DNA of 64,000 nucleotides from Bacillota bacterium (GTDB lineage: Bacteria > Bacillota > Clostridia > Acetivibrionales > DTU013): contig JAEYOP010000060.1 in NCBI GenBank assembly GCA_023411575.1, positions 68,192-132,191 of the forward strand. Reading direction: 5' to 3'. The notes below the pieces were generated by a model, which saw only the letters and a program-made list of their open reading frames with translations, did no database searches and was not told the origin of the DNA. The position numbers were made by a program, and so were the translations under genes. Below are positions 49,975 to 58,764 of the stretch, in pieces; position 1 is the stretch's first letter, and the number at the start of each line of letters is the position of its first letter.

Positions 49975-51693
49975 ATGCTTTTGCAGCTGGAGATTCAAAA
50001 TATCGCACTGATCGATGAGGTCTGTATCGAACTGGGAGAAGGGCTCAATATCCTTACGGGGGAAACCGGGGCGGGAAAATCCATTATTATCGATTCCATC
50101 CACGCCATTCTCGGGGAAAGGGTATCCAGGGAGCTTATCCGTACCGGCGCAGAAAAGGCGCTGGTAGAAGCGGTGTTTCAAATCAACCCGGAGGACTTCC
50201 AGGACGTTTTCGACGAAATGGGGATGGAGCCGGAAGAGGACAATACCCTGATCCTGTCTAGGGAAATCGCCCAATCGGGAAGAAATACCTGCCGGATCAA
50301 CGGGAAAATGGTTTCCGTATCGCTGCTGAAAACCATAGGCGAGCGCCTTATCGACCTGCATGGACAGCATGACAATCAATCGCTTTTAAGGACGGAAAAT
50401 CACATCGGGCTTCTGGACTCCTTCGGCGGCGAGGCAGTCAACTCGTTAAGAGGGGATTATACAAAGCTGCTGGAACAGTACAGGGAAGTCCGCTCAAAAT
50501 TGAAAGCCCTTTCGGGGGATTCCGGCGAGCGGGAAAGGAAAATGGACCTGCTCCGGTTTCAAATCGACGAAATCAAAAAGGCCAGACTGAAGGAAAACGA
50601 AGAGGAAGAGCTGAACAAGCAAAAGCTCCTGCTTGCCAATGCGGAGAAAATCGCGGGATCGCTTGCTTCCGCCTACAGCCTGCTTTTTTCCGGCGACCAG
50701 GGCGGAAAACCCGCAACCGATTCCATCAATGAAGCCATTTTACAGCTCAATTCCATTTCCAGGCTGGAGGAAGGCTATGGAGAGCTCCACAAACGCCTGC
50801 AGGACCTCCTGTACCAGTTGGAGGATATTGGGGACGAGATTCGCGGCAACGCCGACGGGATCGAATTCAATCCGGCGCTGCTGGAGGAAATAGAGGATCG
50901 GCTGGACCTGATCTACAAGCTGAAAAGGAAATACGGAGCGACGATCCGGGAAATCCACCTGTATTGCTCCGATGCGGAGGTACAGCTGGAGGAGATGGCC
51001 AAAAGCGAGGAAACGGCCGCGGCGCTGCGGACAAAAAAGGCCGGGCTGGAAAAGGCGCTTTTCGAAGCGGCGTCCAGGCTTAATGAAGAGCGGCTGAAGG
51101 CGGCGCACCTGCTGGAAAGCAGAATCGGAGCCCAATTGGAAGACCTGGAAATGAAAAAGGCGCGGTTCAAGGCGGATATCCAGTTCGACGCCGGTTCCAG
51201 TGACGCCGGGGCCAGGAAATATGGAAGCAACGGCCTCGACCAGGTCGAATTCCTGATCTCGGCCAATGCGGGAGAGCCGTTGAAGCCCCTTTCCAGGATC
51301 GCTTCCGGCGGCGAGATGTCCAGGATCATGCTTGCCATAAAGACCATCCTGGCGGATGTGGACCGCATTCCGACCCTGATCTTCGATGAAATCGACATCG
51401 GCATTAGCGGAAAAGCGGCGCAGAAGGTGGGCGAGAAGCTTTCAACCCTTTCCCGCGGCCACCAGGTCCTTTGCGTCACCCACCTGGCCCAGATCGCCAG
51501 TATGGCGGACCAGCACTTCCTGATCGAAAAGGTTTCGGATGAAAAAAGCACAAAAACCATGGTTTCAAAGCTTCCGGGAGATGGAAGCGTGATGGAAATC
51601 GCCAGGCTGATCGGAGGCGAAACAAGCTCGGAAACCTCGCTGAAATATGCCGAAGAAATGCTTAATAACGCAAGAAAATTAAAAAAGGCCTGA
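49975..51693 (+). CDS. recN: DNA repair protein RecN
   Basis: SMC-like ATPase that gathers DNA ends at double-strand breaks. 572 aa: Walker A NILTGETGAGKSIIIDSI (about 22-39), a central coiled coil (about 160-400), signature LSRIASGGEMSRIMLAIK (about 439-456), Walker B PTLIFDEIDIGISGKAAQKV (about 465-484) and the CVTHLAQIASMADQHF switch region. Same place as in Bacillus, between argR and spoIVB. Confidence 0.97.
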   Translation: MLLQLEIQNIALIDEVCIELGEGLNILTGETGAGKSIIIDSIHAILGERVSRELIRTGAEKALVEAVFQINPEDFQDVFDEMGMEPEEDNTLILSREIAQSGRNTCRINGKMVSVSLLKTIGERLIDLHGQHDNQSLLRTENHIGLLDSFGGEAVNSLRGDYTKLLEQYREVRSKLKALSGDSGERERKMDLLRFQIDEIKKARLKENEEEELNKQKLLLANAEKIAGSLASAYSLLFSGDQGGKPATDSINEAILQLNSISRLEEGYGELHKRLQDLLYQLEDIGDEIRGNADGIEFNPALLEEIEDRLDLIYKLKRKYGATIREIHLYCSDAEVQLEEMAKSEETAAALRTKKAGLEKALFEAASRLNEERLKAAHLLESRIGAQLEDLEMKKARFKADIQFDAGSSDAGARKYGSNGLDQVEFLISANAGEPLKPLSRIASGGEMSRIMLAIKTILADVDRIPTLIFDEIDIGISGKAAQKVGEKLSTLSRGHQVLCVTHLAQIASMADQHFLIEKVSDEKSTKTMVSKLPGDGSVMEIARLIGGETSSETSLKYAEEMLNNARKLKKA

Positions 51694-51695
51694 TA

Positions 51696-51798
51696 AGGCG
51701 CAATGAAATAACAATTTCCCCGTATGATTCCGGATAAAAATCGAAGAATCACCGATATTTTACCCGAAAAAACGGGAAATAAATATTTCATTGCGCCT
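51696..51798. repeat. 103-bp element bounded by a perfect 14-bp inverted repeat
   Basis: AGGCGCAATGAAAT (51696-51709) recurs inverted at 51785-51798. The 75 bp between contain smaller dyads (GATTC/GAATC, and CCCG with CGGG around six A residues). It starts just after the recN stop codon. It could be a structured 3' end or a small MITE-like palindromic element. Confidence 0.65.
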
Positions 51799-51807
51799 AG
51801 GACCAGC

Positions 51808-51851
51808 AAAAGCAGGGAAATCCGGTTAAAACGCCGGATTTTCTTGCTTTT
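51808..51851 (+). terminator. recN terminator
   Basis: An 18-bp stem with G-U pairs (51808-51825 with 51834-51851), with an 8-nt loop. The 3' arm ends in TGCTTTT and is followed by further T-rich sequence. Confidence 0.8.
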
Positions 51852-51884
51852 ATTCATATTTACCTCCTGTTCATTTATTTGTTT

Positions 51885-51914
51885 GAATAAATGATTTTGC
51901 AAAAGGTTAACTTA
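51885..51914 (+). promoter_or_regulatory. Putative sigma-F promoter of spoIVB
   Basis: GAATA (51885-51889), 15-bp spacer, GGTTAACTTA (51905-51914), close to the forespore sigma-F layout (GHATR, then GGnnAnAnTw). spoIVB is known to be made in the forespore, which supports it. Confidence 0.5.
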
Positions 51915-51932
51915 CTTTCGGGAGGTTGAAGA

Positions 51933-53225
51933 ATGAGACATCTGACAGTTTTTAGAAAAGTGCTCGGCTTTTTTATAGTAACTGCGTCCGTACTGGTTTG
52001 CTCGGCTTATTTGCTGGTTTTGTTCGGAATACCCGGCGAAATGGTGTTGATCGAGGGGGAAGAGTATTCCTACAATATAAACAGCATTTTCCCGGTCAGC
52101 ATAAAGGCGGATACGGAAGGCATCATCAAGCTCAATGGCAAGGCAATCGAGGCCTCCGGAAATCAATTCGGCCTGTCGAGGCCGGTTTCCTTCAGCTCGG
52201 ACAGGGGCGGAAGCGTCCGGCTGAACCTCAAATTTTTTGGGCTGCTTCCGGCGAAAACGGTTCAGGTAGACGTCGTATCGAACAAGCAGGTTGCCGCCTG
52301 CGGCAATACGATCGGCGTCCGGCTCAAGCTGGACGGCATTCTGGTCATCGCCGTATCGGACGTGGAAACCGCTTCCGGCCAGAAAGCCTATCCGGTTAAA
52401 AACAGCGGAATCAAACCGGGGTATACCATAACAAAAGTGAACGGCAGGGAGATCGGAAAGATCGAAGAGCTGGTAGAGGAAATTGACGCAGGCGGAGGGG
52501 GACCTCTCCGGGTAAGCTACAAATATGAGGAATATACCGGCGAGGCCACCATATATCCCGTCCAATCGACGGACAGCAAGTACCATATCGGACTGTGGGT
52601 CAGGGACAGTACGGCCGGTATCGGCACATTGACCTTTTATGACGCCGACACCAAGATATTCGGCGCCCTCGGACACGGCATCACCGATATCGACACCGGT
52701 ACGCTCATGTCCGTAGCCAATGGGGAGATCCTGGAATCCAGCATTCTGGGGGTCAAAATGGGGAAATCGGGCGAGCCCGGCGAGCTGCGCGGCATTTTCA
52801 CGGATGGAAAGAGGCTCGGCGAAATCCGGATGAACAGTGAAATCGGCATATATGGCAAGCTGGATGCAAACGCTTCGGGAAGGATCAAAGGGAAGCTGTA
52901 TCCGGTGGGGGTCCGGGCGGATATCCGGGAGGGCTACGCCACCATATTGTCCAATATCAACGGCCGTGATATTGAAGAGTATTCCATCGAAATACAGAAG
53001 GTTTCCAGACAGAATTTGAACGGTTCCAAGGGGATGATCATCAAAATAACGGATAAACGGCTGCTGGACGCGACGGGAGGGATCGTGCAGGGCATGTCGG
53101 GAAGTCCGATCATCCAGAACGGCAAGATCATCGGTGCGGTAACGCATGTGCTGGTCAATGATCCGACCAGGGGATACGGCATTTTTATCGAAGCGATGCT
53201 GAAAAATACCGGCGGGAAAAACTGA
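51933..53225 (+). CDS. spoIVB: SpoIVB serine peptidase
   Basis: Forespore-secreted protease that starts the signal activating pro-sigma-K processing. 430 aa. An N-terminal transmembrane/signal helix (about 9-32), a PDZ domain (about 135-200: VKNSGIKPGYTITKVNGREI) and the SpoIVB peptidase domain. Catalytic triad candidates are the histidine in FGALGHGITDID (about 249), an aspartate in IKITDKRLLDATGG, and the serine in IVQGMSGSPIIQNGKIIGAV (about 391). GGGAGG ribosome-binding site. Confidence 0.95.
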   Translation: MRHLTVFRKVLGFFIVTASVLVCSAYLLVLFGIPGEMVLIEGEEYSYNINSIFPVSIKADTEGIIKLNGKAIEASGNQFGLSRPVSFSSDRGGSVRLNLKFFGLLPAKTVQVDVVSNKQVAACGNTIGVRLKLDGILVIAVSDVETASGQKAYPVKNSGIKPGYTITKVNGREIGKIEELVEEIDAGGGGPLRVSYKYEEYTGEATIYPVQSTDSKYHIGLWVRDSTAGIGTLTFYDADTKIFGALGHGITDIDTGTLMSVANGEILESSILGVKMGKSGEPGELRGIFTDGKRLGEIRMNSEIGIYGKLDANASGRIKGKLYPVGVRADIREGYATILSNINGRDIEEYSIEIQKVSRQNLNGSKGMIIKITDKRLLDATGGIVQGMSGSPIIQNGKIIGAVTHVLVNDPTRGYGIFIEAMLKNTGGKN

Positions 53226-53477
53226 ATGCAATGCAGCAAGGCGGAGCGCGCAATAATACCCGGCTTGCTGCATTGCTGCATTTCTACATAAAAATCGCTC
53301 AGCAGGAAATAGTTTGAGATCACAAGGAAATGAAAAAGCATTTTTCTAAAAAATTTTGTTAATGCCGTAACTATATGTAAATTGTAGAAACCGCTTGAAA
53401 TAAGGGGGTGCAAGGGGAAGCCGGATTCCAAAAACGGATTCATATGGCAATATGTGACAGAACATTAAAAATTATGC
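53226..53477. other. Gene-free region upstream of spo0A
   Basis: About 250 bp, AT-rich at 53330-53400. A direct CGGATTC repeat lies near 53421-53446. I saw no clear Spo0A box (TGTCGAA) or sigma-H promoter, and a 39-codon frame from 53407 has no proper ribosome-binding spacing. Confidence 0.5.
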
Positions 53478-53506
53478 TTGAAAATAACGGGGAACAAAAA
53501 TATAAT
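53478..53506 (+). promoter_or_regulatory. Vegetative promoter of spo0A
   Basis: TTGAAA (53478-53483), 17-bp spacer, TATAAT (53501-53506): a near-consensus sigma-A promoter, 44 nt before the spo0A start. Confidence 0.75.
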
Positions 53507-53549
53507 GGTGTCATTACGAAAGGTTGAATAATTTGGAGGGGGAATTGGA

Positions 53550-54353
53550 TTGGTAGATAAGAAAATACAGATCGTCATTGCGGATGACAATAAGGAGTTC
53601 GGCGACATTCTGTGCGAGTATCTGAACGACCAGAACGATATTGAAGTGATCGGAATGGCCAGAGACGGCAATGAAGCGTGCGAGTTGATCACGGCAAAGC
53701 TGCCGGATATTGCCATACTGGATATCATCATGCCTCACCTCGACGGGCTGGGGGTATTGGAAAGACTGAATTCCATGTCTTTGAAAAAGCGTCCCTTGTT
53801 TATCATCCTTTCTGCCGTCGGGCAGGACAAAATCACCCAGAGGGCCCTCGCGCTCGGAGCGGAATATTATATTGTCAAGCCGTTCGATATGGATGTCCTT
53901 GTGTCGAGGATCCGGCAGCTTAAGGATGCCAATCACAACGCCATTATCCGTTCCGATTACACCATGGAAACAAAGGCCGGCTACCGGGCTCCCGTACAGC
54001 GGAACCTCGAGGTGGAGGTCACCAATATCATGCATGAAATCGGGGTTCCGGCCCATATAAAGGGCTACCAGTATCTCCGCGACGCGATTATGATGGTGGT
54101 GAAGGATCTGGATATCATCAACTCCATCACCAAGCAGCTTTATCCTTCTATTGCCCGCGAATACAACACCACCCCGAGCAGGGTCGAAAGAGCCATCCGG
54201 CATGCCATTGAAGTTGCCTGGAGCAGGGGACAGGTGGAAACGATCGACTCCCTTTTCGGCTATACGGTCAGCATCGGCAAAGGAAAACCGACCAATTCGG
54301 AATTCATCGCGATGGTGGCCGACAAGCTGCGGCTTGAGATGAAAGCAGGGTGA
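53550..54353 (+). CDS. spo0A: Sporulation master regulator Spo0A
   Basis: Response regulator that commits the cell to sporulation. 267 aa. Receiver domain: acidic pocket IADDNKEFG, phospho-acceptor aspartate in IAILDIIMPHLDGLGVL (about 57), lysine in YYIVKPFDMDVL (about 108). The C-terminal Spo0A DNA-binding domain has VTNIMHEIGVPAHIKGYQYL (about 154-173) and YNTTPSRVERAIRHAIEVAW as recognition region. Start is TTG with GGAGGGGG seven nucleotides upstream, which may limit its level. Clostridia lack the Bacillus phosphorelay, so direct phosphorylation by orphan kinases is expected; none is in the window. Confidence 0.97.
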   Translation: MVDKKIQIVIADDNKEFGDILCEYLNDQNDIEVIGMARDGNEACELITAKLPDIAILDIIMPHLDGLGVLERLNSMSLKKRPLFIILSAVGQDKITQRALALGAEYYIVKPFDMDVLVSRIRQLKDANHNAIIRSDYTMETKAGYRAPVQRNLEVEVTNIMHEIGVPAHIKGYQYLRDAIMMVVKDLDIINSITKQLYPSIAREYNTTPSRVERAIRHAIEVAWSRGQVETIDSLFGYTVSIGKGKPTNSEFIAMVADKLRLEMKAG

Positions 54354-54384
54354 GAATCCCCGGGGATGAAAACCATACATAAAT

Positions 54385-54416
54385 AAAAACACCTCTTGAA
54401 GAGAGAGGTGTTTTTT
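54385..54416. terminator. Bidirectional terminator between spo0A and the MerR-like gene
   Basis: A 12-bp perfect stem: AAAAACACCTCT (54385-54396) with AGAGGTGTTTTT (54404-54415), with T-runs on both strands. Confidence 0.9.
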
Positions 54417-54981
54417 ATGTGCGTAGTTTAAACAACAGCTTTTTAAACAGGTTCTTTTTGTTCTTTTCCCGCCACTTGCCCAGGGCCCTGTCCACGTCCT
54501 GGTAATGCTTGTCCATTTTGTTCTCCAGCCTGCGCATTCCGTTTTCTACGCAGGCGCCAAGCTCCAGCTTGCTTTTGTTTATTTCACGGGAGAGGTATTC
54601 CTTTACGGAGGTGATTTCGATGGAAAGCTCCTCTGCAAGCTGTTGGCTGAATTTCTGCACAAACGCCTCCAGCAGCTCATGGCTCCGGTCCTGGGAGGGA
54701 GCGATCGAGACCGTATTGCTGTCGGGCTGCAGCGGGGCCGCCCCGGTTGGGTAATCCTCCTGGAGCAGTTTCTTGATGGCCTTGATCTCCAGGCCGTCGT
54801 TTCTCATGACCTTGATCTTGTACATCATATTGGCCATTTCGGTCGTATAATAGCGCCTTCCGCGTTCGTCCTTCGGAATGTTCAGCTCGAACTCCTTCTC
54901 ATAGAAGCGCAAGGCGTGGTCCGTCAGTTGGAGAATTTCGCTCAATTCGGTAATGGAGTATTTTTCCTTTAGTATTTCCAT
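54415..54981 (-). CDS. MerR-type protein with coiled coil (RacA-like)
   Basis: 188 aa. The N-terminal MerR winged helix (YSITELSEILQLTDHALRFY, then DERGRRYYTTEMANMMYKIK, residues 8-60) is followed by a Pro/Ser linker and a long charged helix (about 100-188) ending in a basic tail (REKNKKNLFKKLLFKLR). There is no ligand-binding domain. That layout resembles Bacillus RacA, which anchors chromosome origins to the pole during sporulation, as much as an ordinary regulator. Its place back-to-back with spo0A and near divIVA fits a RacA-like idea, but this is inference. Confidence 0.75.
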   Translation of the reverse strand: MEILKEKYSITELSEILQLTDHALRFYEKEFELNIPKDERGRRYYTTEMANMMYKIKVMRNDGLEIKAIKKLLQEDYPTGAAPLQPDSNTVSIAPSQDRSHELLEAFVQKFSQQLAEELSIEITSVKEYLSREINKSKLELGACVENGMRRLENKMDKHYQDVDRALGKWREKNKKNLFKKLLFKLRT

Positions 54982-55065
54982 ATGGATTCCTCCCGGCTGG
55001 CATGATACTTTGATCCGATCCTATTAATCATACCATTTTATGGAAAACGTGTAAATCAAACCAGA

Positions 55066-55974
55066 TTATTTTCTCAATATTTCCAGAGCGGCCTGCATAT
55101 CCGGCGGAATCGGGGATTCCAGCTCAAGAAGCCGGTTCGTGTAGGGATGGAGGAAGGAGGTTCGCCTGGAGTGAAGCGCCTGACGGCTCATCAGACCTTC
55201 GTGGCGGCCTTCGAATTCCGCGAGGGGATAAAGGGTGTCGCCCAGCAGGGGGTGGCCCGTGGCCTGTGAATGAACCCGGATCTGGTGGGTTCTGCCGGTT
55301 TCGAGCCGGAACTTCAGGAAGGCGGTGTCCTCAAACTGCTCCAATACTTCGTAATGGGTAACGGAAGGAGCGCCGTCCGGGGAAATATGCCGGAGCATGA
55401 TGCTGCCTTCAAGCCTTGCAATAGGCAGATTAATGGTTCCGACGGGTTCTCCGAAGGAGCCGTGGACAATCCCGGCGTACTCTTTTATAAAAGTATTGGA
55501 ATGCATTTGCCGGACAAGCTTCTCCTGGATAAAGGGGTTCAACGCGAAGACAATTATGCCCGAGGTATCCCTGTCCAGCCTGCTAACGGGCCGGATGAGG
55601 GTCTTGATGTTTTTTTGGAGAAGATGGTGCATCAGGGCGTTGGCAACCGTGCCCGTCAAATGGCCGAAGGTTGGATGGACCACCGTATCCGGTGCTTTAT
55701 TGACGGCAATCAGCATATCGTCCTCGTAGAGGATGTCCAGTTCCAGCGGCTCGGGAAGAATGTCCTCATTGGCCTCCTCCAGATCCACCAGGGCTTCCAT
55801 GAGATCGCCGGCATGAACGGGCAGGTTGACATGGACCGGAACAGAATTCAGAAAGATCCTGCCGGAATATTTCAGTTTTTTGACCAGACGCTCCGAAAGG
55901 CAAAGCCTGCTTTTCAGAATATATTTCACGTTTTTTTCATTGTCTTCCGGGGCTACGGTTATGCTCAGCCGCAT
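55066..55974 (-). CDS. RluA-family pseudouridine synthase
   Basis: Isomerises uridines in rRNA or tRNA. 302 aa. An S4-like N-terminal part (LKSRLCLSERLVKKLKYSGR, IFLNSVPVHVNLPVHAGD) precedes the catalytic domain: DDMLIAVNKAPDTVVHPTFG, RPVSRLDRDTSGIIVFA with the catalytic aspartate (about 140), and LETGRTHQIRVHSQATGHPL. It is closest to the RluD/YlyB/YjbO type; the target base cannot be fixed. Start chosen for AAGGAGG five nucleotides before the ATG. Confidence 0.93.
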   Translation of the reverse strand: MRLSITVAPEDNEKNVKYILKSRLCLSERLVKKLKYSGRIFLNSVPVHVNLPVHAGDLMEALVDLEEANEDILPEPLELDILYEDDMLIAVNKAPDTVVHPTFGHLTGTVANALMHHLLQKNIKTLIRPVSRLDRDTSGIIVFALNPFIQEKLVRQMHSNTFIKEYAGIVHGSFGEPVGTINLPIARLEGSIMLRHISPDGAPSVTHYEVLEQFEDTAFLKFRLETGRTHQIRVHSQATGHPLLGDTLYPLAEFEGRHEGLMSRQALHSRRTSFLHPYTNRLLELESPIPPDMQAALEILRK

Positions 55975-56039
55975 GGGCGCCTCCTTTACTATTCCGGGCA
56001 TACCGGCGGGTTTTAGAAAGCCGCCGGCGCAACAATTTA

Positions 56040-56076
56040 ATTATACATTGAAATGAATCCTTCTGTGGGATAAAAT
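56040..56076. promoter_or_regulatory. Overlapping divergent promoters
   Basis: Rightward: TTGAAA (56048-56053), 17 bp, TAAAAT (56071-56076). Leftward: TATAAT on the minus strand at 56040-56045. A CCGGCGG/CCGCCGG hairpin (56003-56009 with 56021-56027) lies in the leftward leader. Confidence 0.6.
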
Positions 56077-56107
56077 TAGAAGGACAGAAAGGATTTTAAC
56101 CAAAATT

Positions 56108-57400
56108 ATGAATATTACATACCAGAATTATTTGAAGCACAGTTTCGGCATTGAGGAAAGCATCATCCAAACGGCCCAGGCCGTCGAAAAGGAAATCGGC
56201 GGCGTGTTCCGGGAAATTGAAGCGGTAAGGGAAATAAACCAGTATAAAGTGATCGCCGCCATGCAGGAGCACCATTTGAGCGACACCCATTTCGGGGGCA
56301 CCACGGGCTACGGCTATGACGACAGGGGCAGGGAAGTGCTGGACGCCGTGTACGCAAGTATTTTCAAGACCGAGGACGCATTGGTCCGGCACCAGATCGT
56401 AGCGGGGACGCAGGCGCTGGCGGTCGCGCTGTACGGAAACCTCAGGCCGGGCGACGAACTGCTTTCCGCTACGGGAAAGCCTTACGATACGCTGGAGGAA
56501 GTAATCGGCATACGGGGCGAGGGCGCAGGCTCCCTGAAGGAATTCGGCGTCGGCTACAAGCAGGTGGAGCTCCTGGAGGACGGGAGCGTCGACTTGAACG
56601 GAGTTCGCGCGGCAATCGGCGAAAAGACCAAAATGGTGCTGATCCAGCGCTCCCGCGGATATGGCTGGCGGCCCTCCATAAAAATAAGGGAAATAAAAAG
56701 GGTTATTGAGACGATAAAAGAAATAAGCAATGAAATCATCGTGCTGGTGGACAATTGTTACGGCGAATTTGTCGAGACGGAGGAACCCACGGAGGCGGGA
56801 GCGGACCTGGTGGCCGGATCCCTGATCAAAAATCCGGGCGGCGGACTGGTGCCGGCGGGAGGATATATCGCCGGCAAGGCGAAGTACGTCAAAAACGCGG
56901 CATACCGGCTGACGACCCCCGGGCTGGGGAAAAAGGTGGGAGCTACCCTAGGCAACAGCAGGCTGATGTTCCAGGGCCTGTTCCTGGCTCCCCACGTTGT
57001 GGCGGAAAGCCTCAAGGGCGCTGTGTTCTGCGCGGCGGTGATGCACCGGCTCGGGTTCGAAACCTCCCCGCAGCCGGACCAACTGCGGAGCGACATCATT
57101 CAGGCTATCCGGTTCAACAACCCGGAGAGCATGATCGCTTTCTGTCAGGGAATTCAGAAGGGCTCGCCGGTGGATGCCTTTGTGACGCCGGAGCCGTGGG
57201 ACATGCCGGGGTATGACAGTCCTGTGATCATGGCCGCGGGAGCGTTCATCCAGGGCTCCTCCATCGAGCTCAGCGCGGACGCGCCGCTGAAGCCCCCTTA
57301 CACCGCGTACATGCAGGGTGGTCTGGTTTATGAACATGTCAAGCTGGGCGTCATGATTGCCTTAAAATATATGAAAGAAAGACAATTGATCAGGTTTTAG
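56108..57400 (+). CDS. Methionine gamma-lyase-like PLP enzyme (YnbB/aluminium-resistance family)
   Basis: 430 aa, fold-type I PLP enzyme of the Cys/Met-metabolism group. FGGTTGYGYDDRGREVLDAV (about 60-79) is the N-terminal signature, HQIVAGTQALAVALYGNLRP binds PLP, VLVDNCYGEFVE holds the PLP aspartate, and the Schiff-base lysine lies in VAGSLIKNPGGGLVPAGGYI (about 243). Known relatives are called aluminium-resistance protein or YnbB, but the natural reaction is unresolved; thiol/C-S lyase activity is the family expectation. The HlyD-like gene starts 2 nt after it. Confidence 0.9.
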   Translation: MNITYQNYLKHSFGIEESIIQTAQAVEKEIGGVFREIEAVREINQYKVIAAMQEHHLSDTHFGGTTGYGYDDRGREVLDAVYASIFKTEDALVRHQIVAGTQALAVALYGNLRPGDELLSATGKPYDTLEEVIGIRGEGAGSLKEFGVGYKQVELLEDGSVDLNGVRAAIGEKTKMVLIQRSRGYGWRPSIKIREIKRVIETIKEISNEIIVLVDNCYGEFVETEEPTEAGADLVAGSLIKNPGGGLVPAGGYIAGKAKYVKNAAYRLTTPGLGKKVGATLGNSRLMFQGLFLAPHVVAESLKGAVFCAAVMHRLGFETSPQPDQLRSDIIQAIRFNNPESMIAFCQGIQKGSPVDAFVTPEPWDMPGYDSPVIMAAGAFIQGSSIELSADAPLKPPYTAYMQGGLVYEHVKLGVMIALKYMKERQLIRF

Positions 57401-57402
57401 AG

Positions 57403-58764
57403 ATGAAAAGGAAAGATACGGAAGACAAATTTTATGAAACGGATTTTGAATTTGAGGAGGAAGCAGAGGAGGTAAAGGCAGAAAAGCGGCCGCTTCCTTC
57501 GAAAAAGGGCGGTTCCTCCCTGAAAAGGCTTACTTTCGGCAGCCTTTTGATTCTGCTGCTTATGCTGCTTTATATTCCCTCTCTCCTGAACTGGCTTTCG
57601 GGCAGCACGGTTTCCAGCGACATCCTCCGCAACGGCATCCTGGAACAGGCGGTCGGCGTAAAAGGGGTGATTCTCCGGAACGAAGTGCTGGTAAAGGCGT
57701 CGCCTTTCGACGGCAGGATCATCACGAAAATCCCGGAGGGGGAAAAAACCCCCGCGTTTTCCTCCATCGCCACGGTCCTGAACAAAAACTCCGAAGCCCT
57801 GCTTGCGGAAATGGAAACGATCAACGCCAGGATCGTCAAGGCCCGCATGGAAAAGGCGGAAAAGACGGATTTCTTTTCGGAGGATCTGGAAAAGCTGGAC
57901 GGGGAGATCGGCCTGAAGGTCCAGGACCTGATCACCGCCTGCAACAGCAGCAGCTTTGAAGACATGGGGCAGTACAGGCGCGAAATCGAACAGATCGTGG
58001 AAAAAAAGGCGGAAATCATCGGCGAGGGCTCTACGGACACCTATGTCAATTCCCTGAAAAAACAGAAGGACAGCCTGCAGAAGAAGCTTGGCATGAACAC
58101 GGTGGATGTCCTGTCCGATCAATCCGGGATTGTTTCCTACGTGATCGACGGACTGGAGCAGGCGCTGAATCCGGATAACCTGGAAACGCTCACCCCTTCG
58201 AAGTTGGACAGCCTCCGGGCCGAATATGAGAAGAGGCGGGAAAGCGACGGCATGGCCCATGCCGGAAAACCGGCCGCCAAAATTATAAAGGGGACGGAAA
58301 TTTACATTGCCGCCGTCGTGAAGACGGAGAGCACCCAGGGCCTGAAGGCGGATGACCGGATCCAATTGCGGATCAGCGACAAAAATCTTGAAACCGCGGG
58401 GACGGTCCGTTTCATCGGCAAGCCGGAAAACGGCCGGTGCATCATCGTCATCGGAATCAGCCGCGGCACGGACATATTGTCGGCCGAGCGGGAGGTGGAC
58501 GCCGATATCGTCCGCCAGACCGAGGAAGGGCTCAAGGTGCCGGTCAAGTGCCTGAGGAATTTTTCCAAGGACGGGACAAAGGCGGAAATCATGCTCATCA
58601 AGGCAAATGTCACGGCAAAGAGGACTGTTGACATTGTCAGCCGGGATGAGGAGTATGCCATCATCCGGACCCCGGAAAAGGAACTCACAAAGACCGTCAA
58701 TCTTTATGACACTTACATAGTAAATCCCGACAGGGTCATAGAAGGAGAAATTGTGCAAAAATGA
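57403..58764 (+). CDS. HlyD-like membrane-fusion protein of the division cluster
   Basis: 453 aa. An acidic N-terminus (about 1-45), one transmembrane helix (about 47-66), then an extracytoplasmic region with a barrel-sandwich half (VKGVILRNEVLVKASPFDGR), a helical hairpin (about 130-230) and the second barrel half (LSDQSGIVSYVIDGLEQALN). This is the HlyD/RND-adaptor layout, yet no transporter gene is adjacent. Similar genes head the ylmE-sepF-ylmG-ylmH-divIVA cluster in Clostridia, suggesting an envelope or division role. Stop overlaps ylmE by 4 nt. Confidence 0.82.
   Translation: MKRKDTEDKFYETDFEFEEEAEEVKAEKRPLPSKKGGSSLKRLTFGSLLILLLMLLYIPSLLNWLSGSTVSSDILRNGILEQAVGVKGVILRNEVLVKASPFDGRIITKIPEGEKTPAFSSIATVLNKNSEALLAEMETINARIVKARMEKAEKTDFFSEDLEKLDGEIGLKVQDLITACNSSSFEDMGQYRREIEQIVEKKAEIIGEGSTDTYVNSLKKQKDSLQKKLGMNTVDVLSDQSGIVSYVIDGLEQALNPDNLETLTPSKLDSLRAEYEKRRESDGMAHAGKPAAKIIKGTEIYIAAVVKTESTQGLKADDRIQLRISDKNLETAGTVRFIGKPENGRCIIVIGISRGTDILSAEREVDADIVRQTEEGLKVPVKCLRNFSKDGTKAEIMLIKANVTAKRTVDIVSRDEEYAIIRTPEKELTKTVNLYDTYIVNPDRVIEGEIVQK

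Noticed and set aside
53407..53526. A 39-codon GTG frame before spo0A
   Set aside because: It has no proper ribosome-binding spacing, and the spo0A promoter lies inside it.
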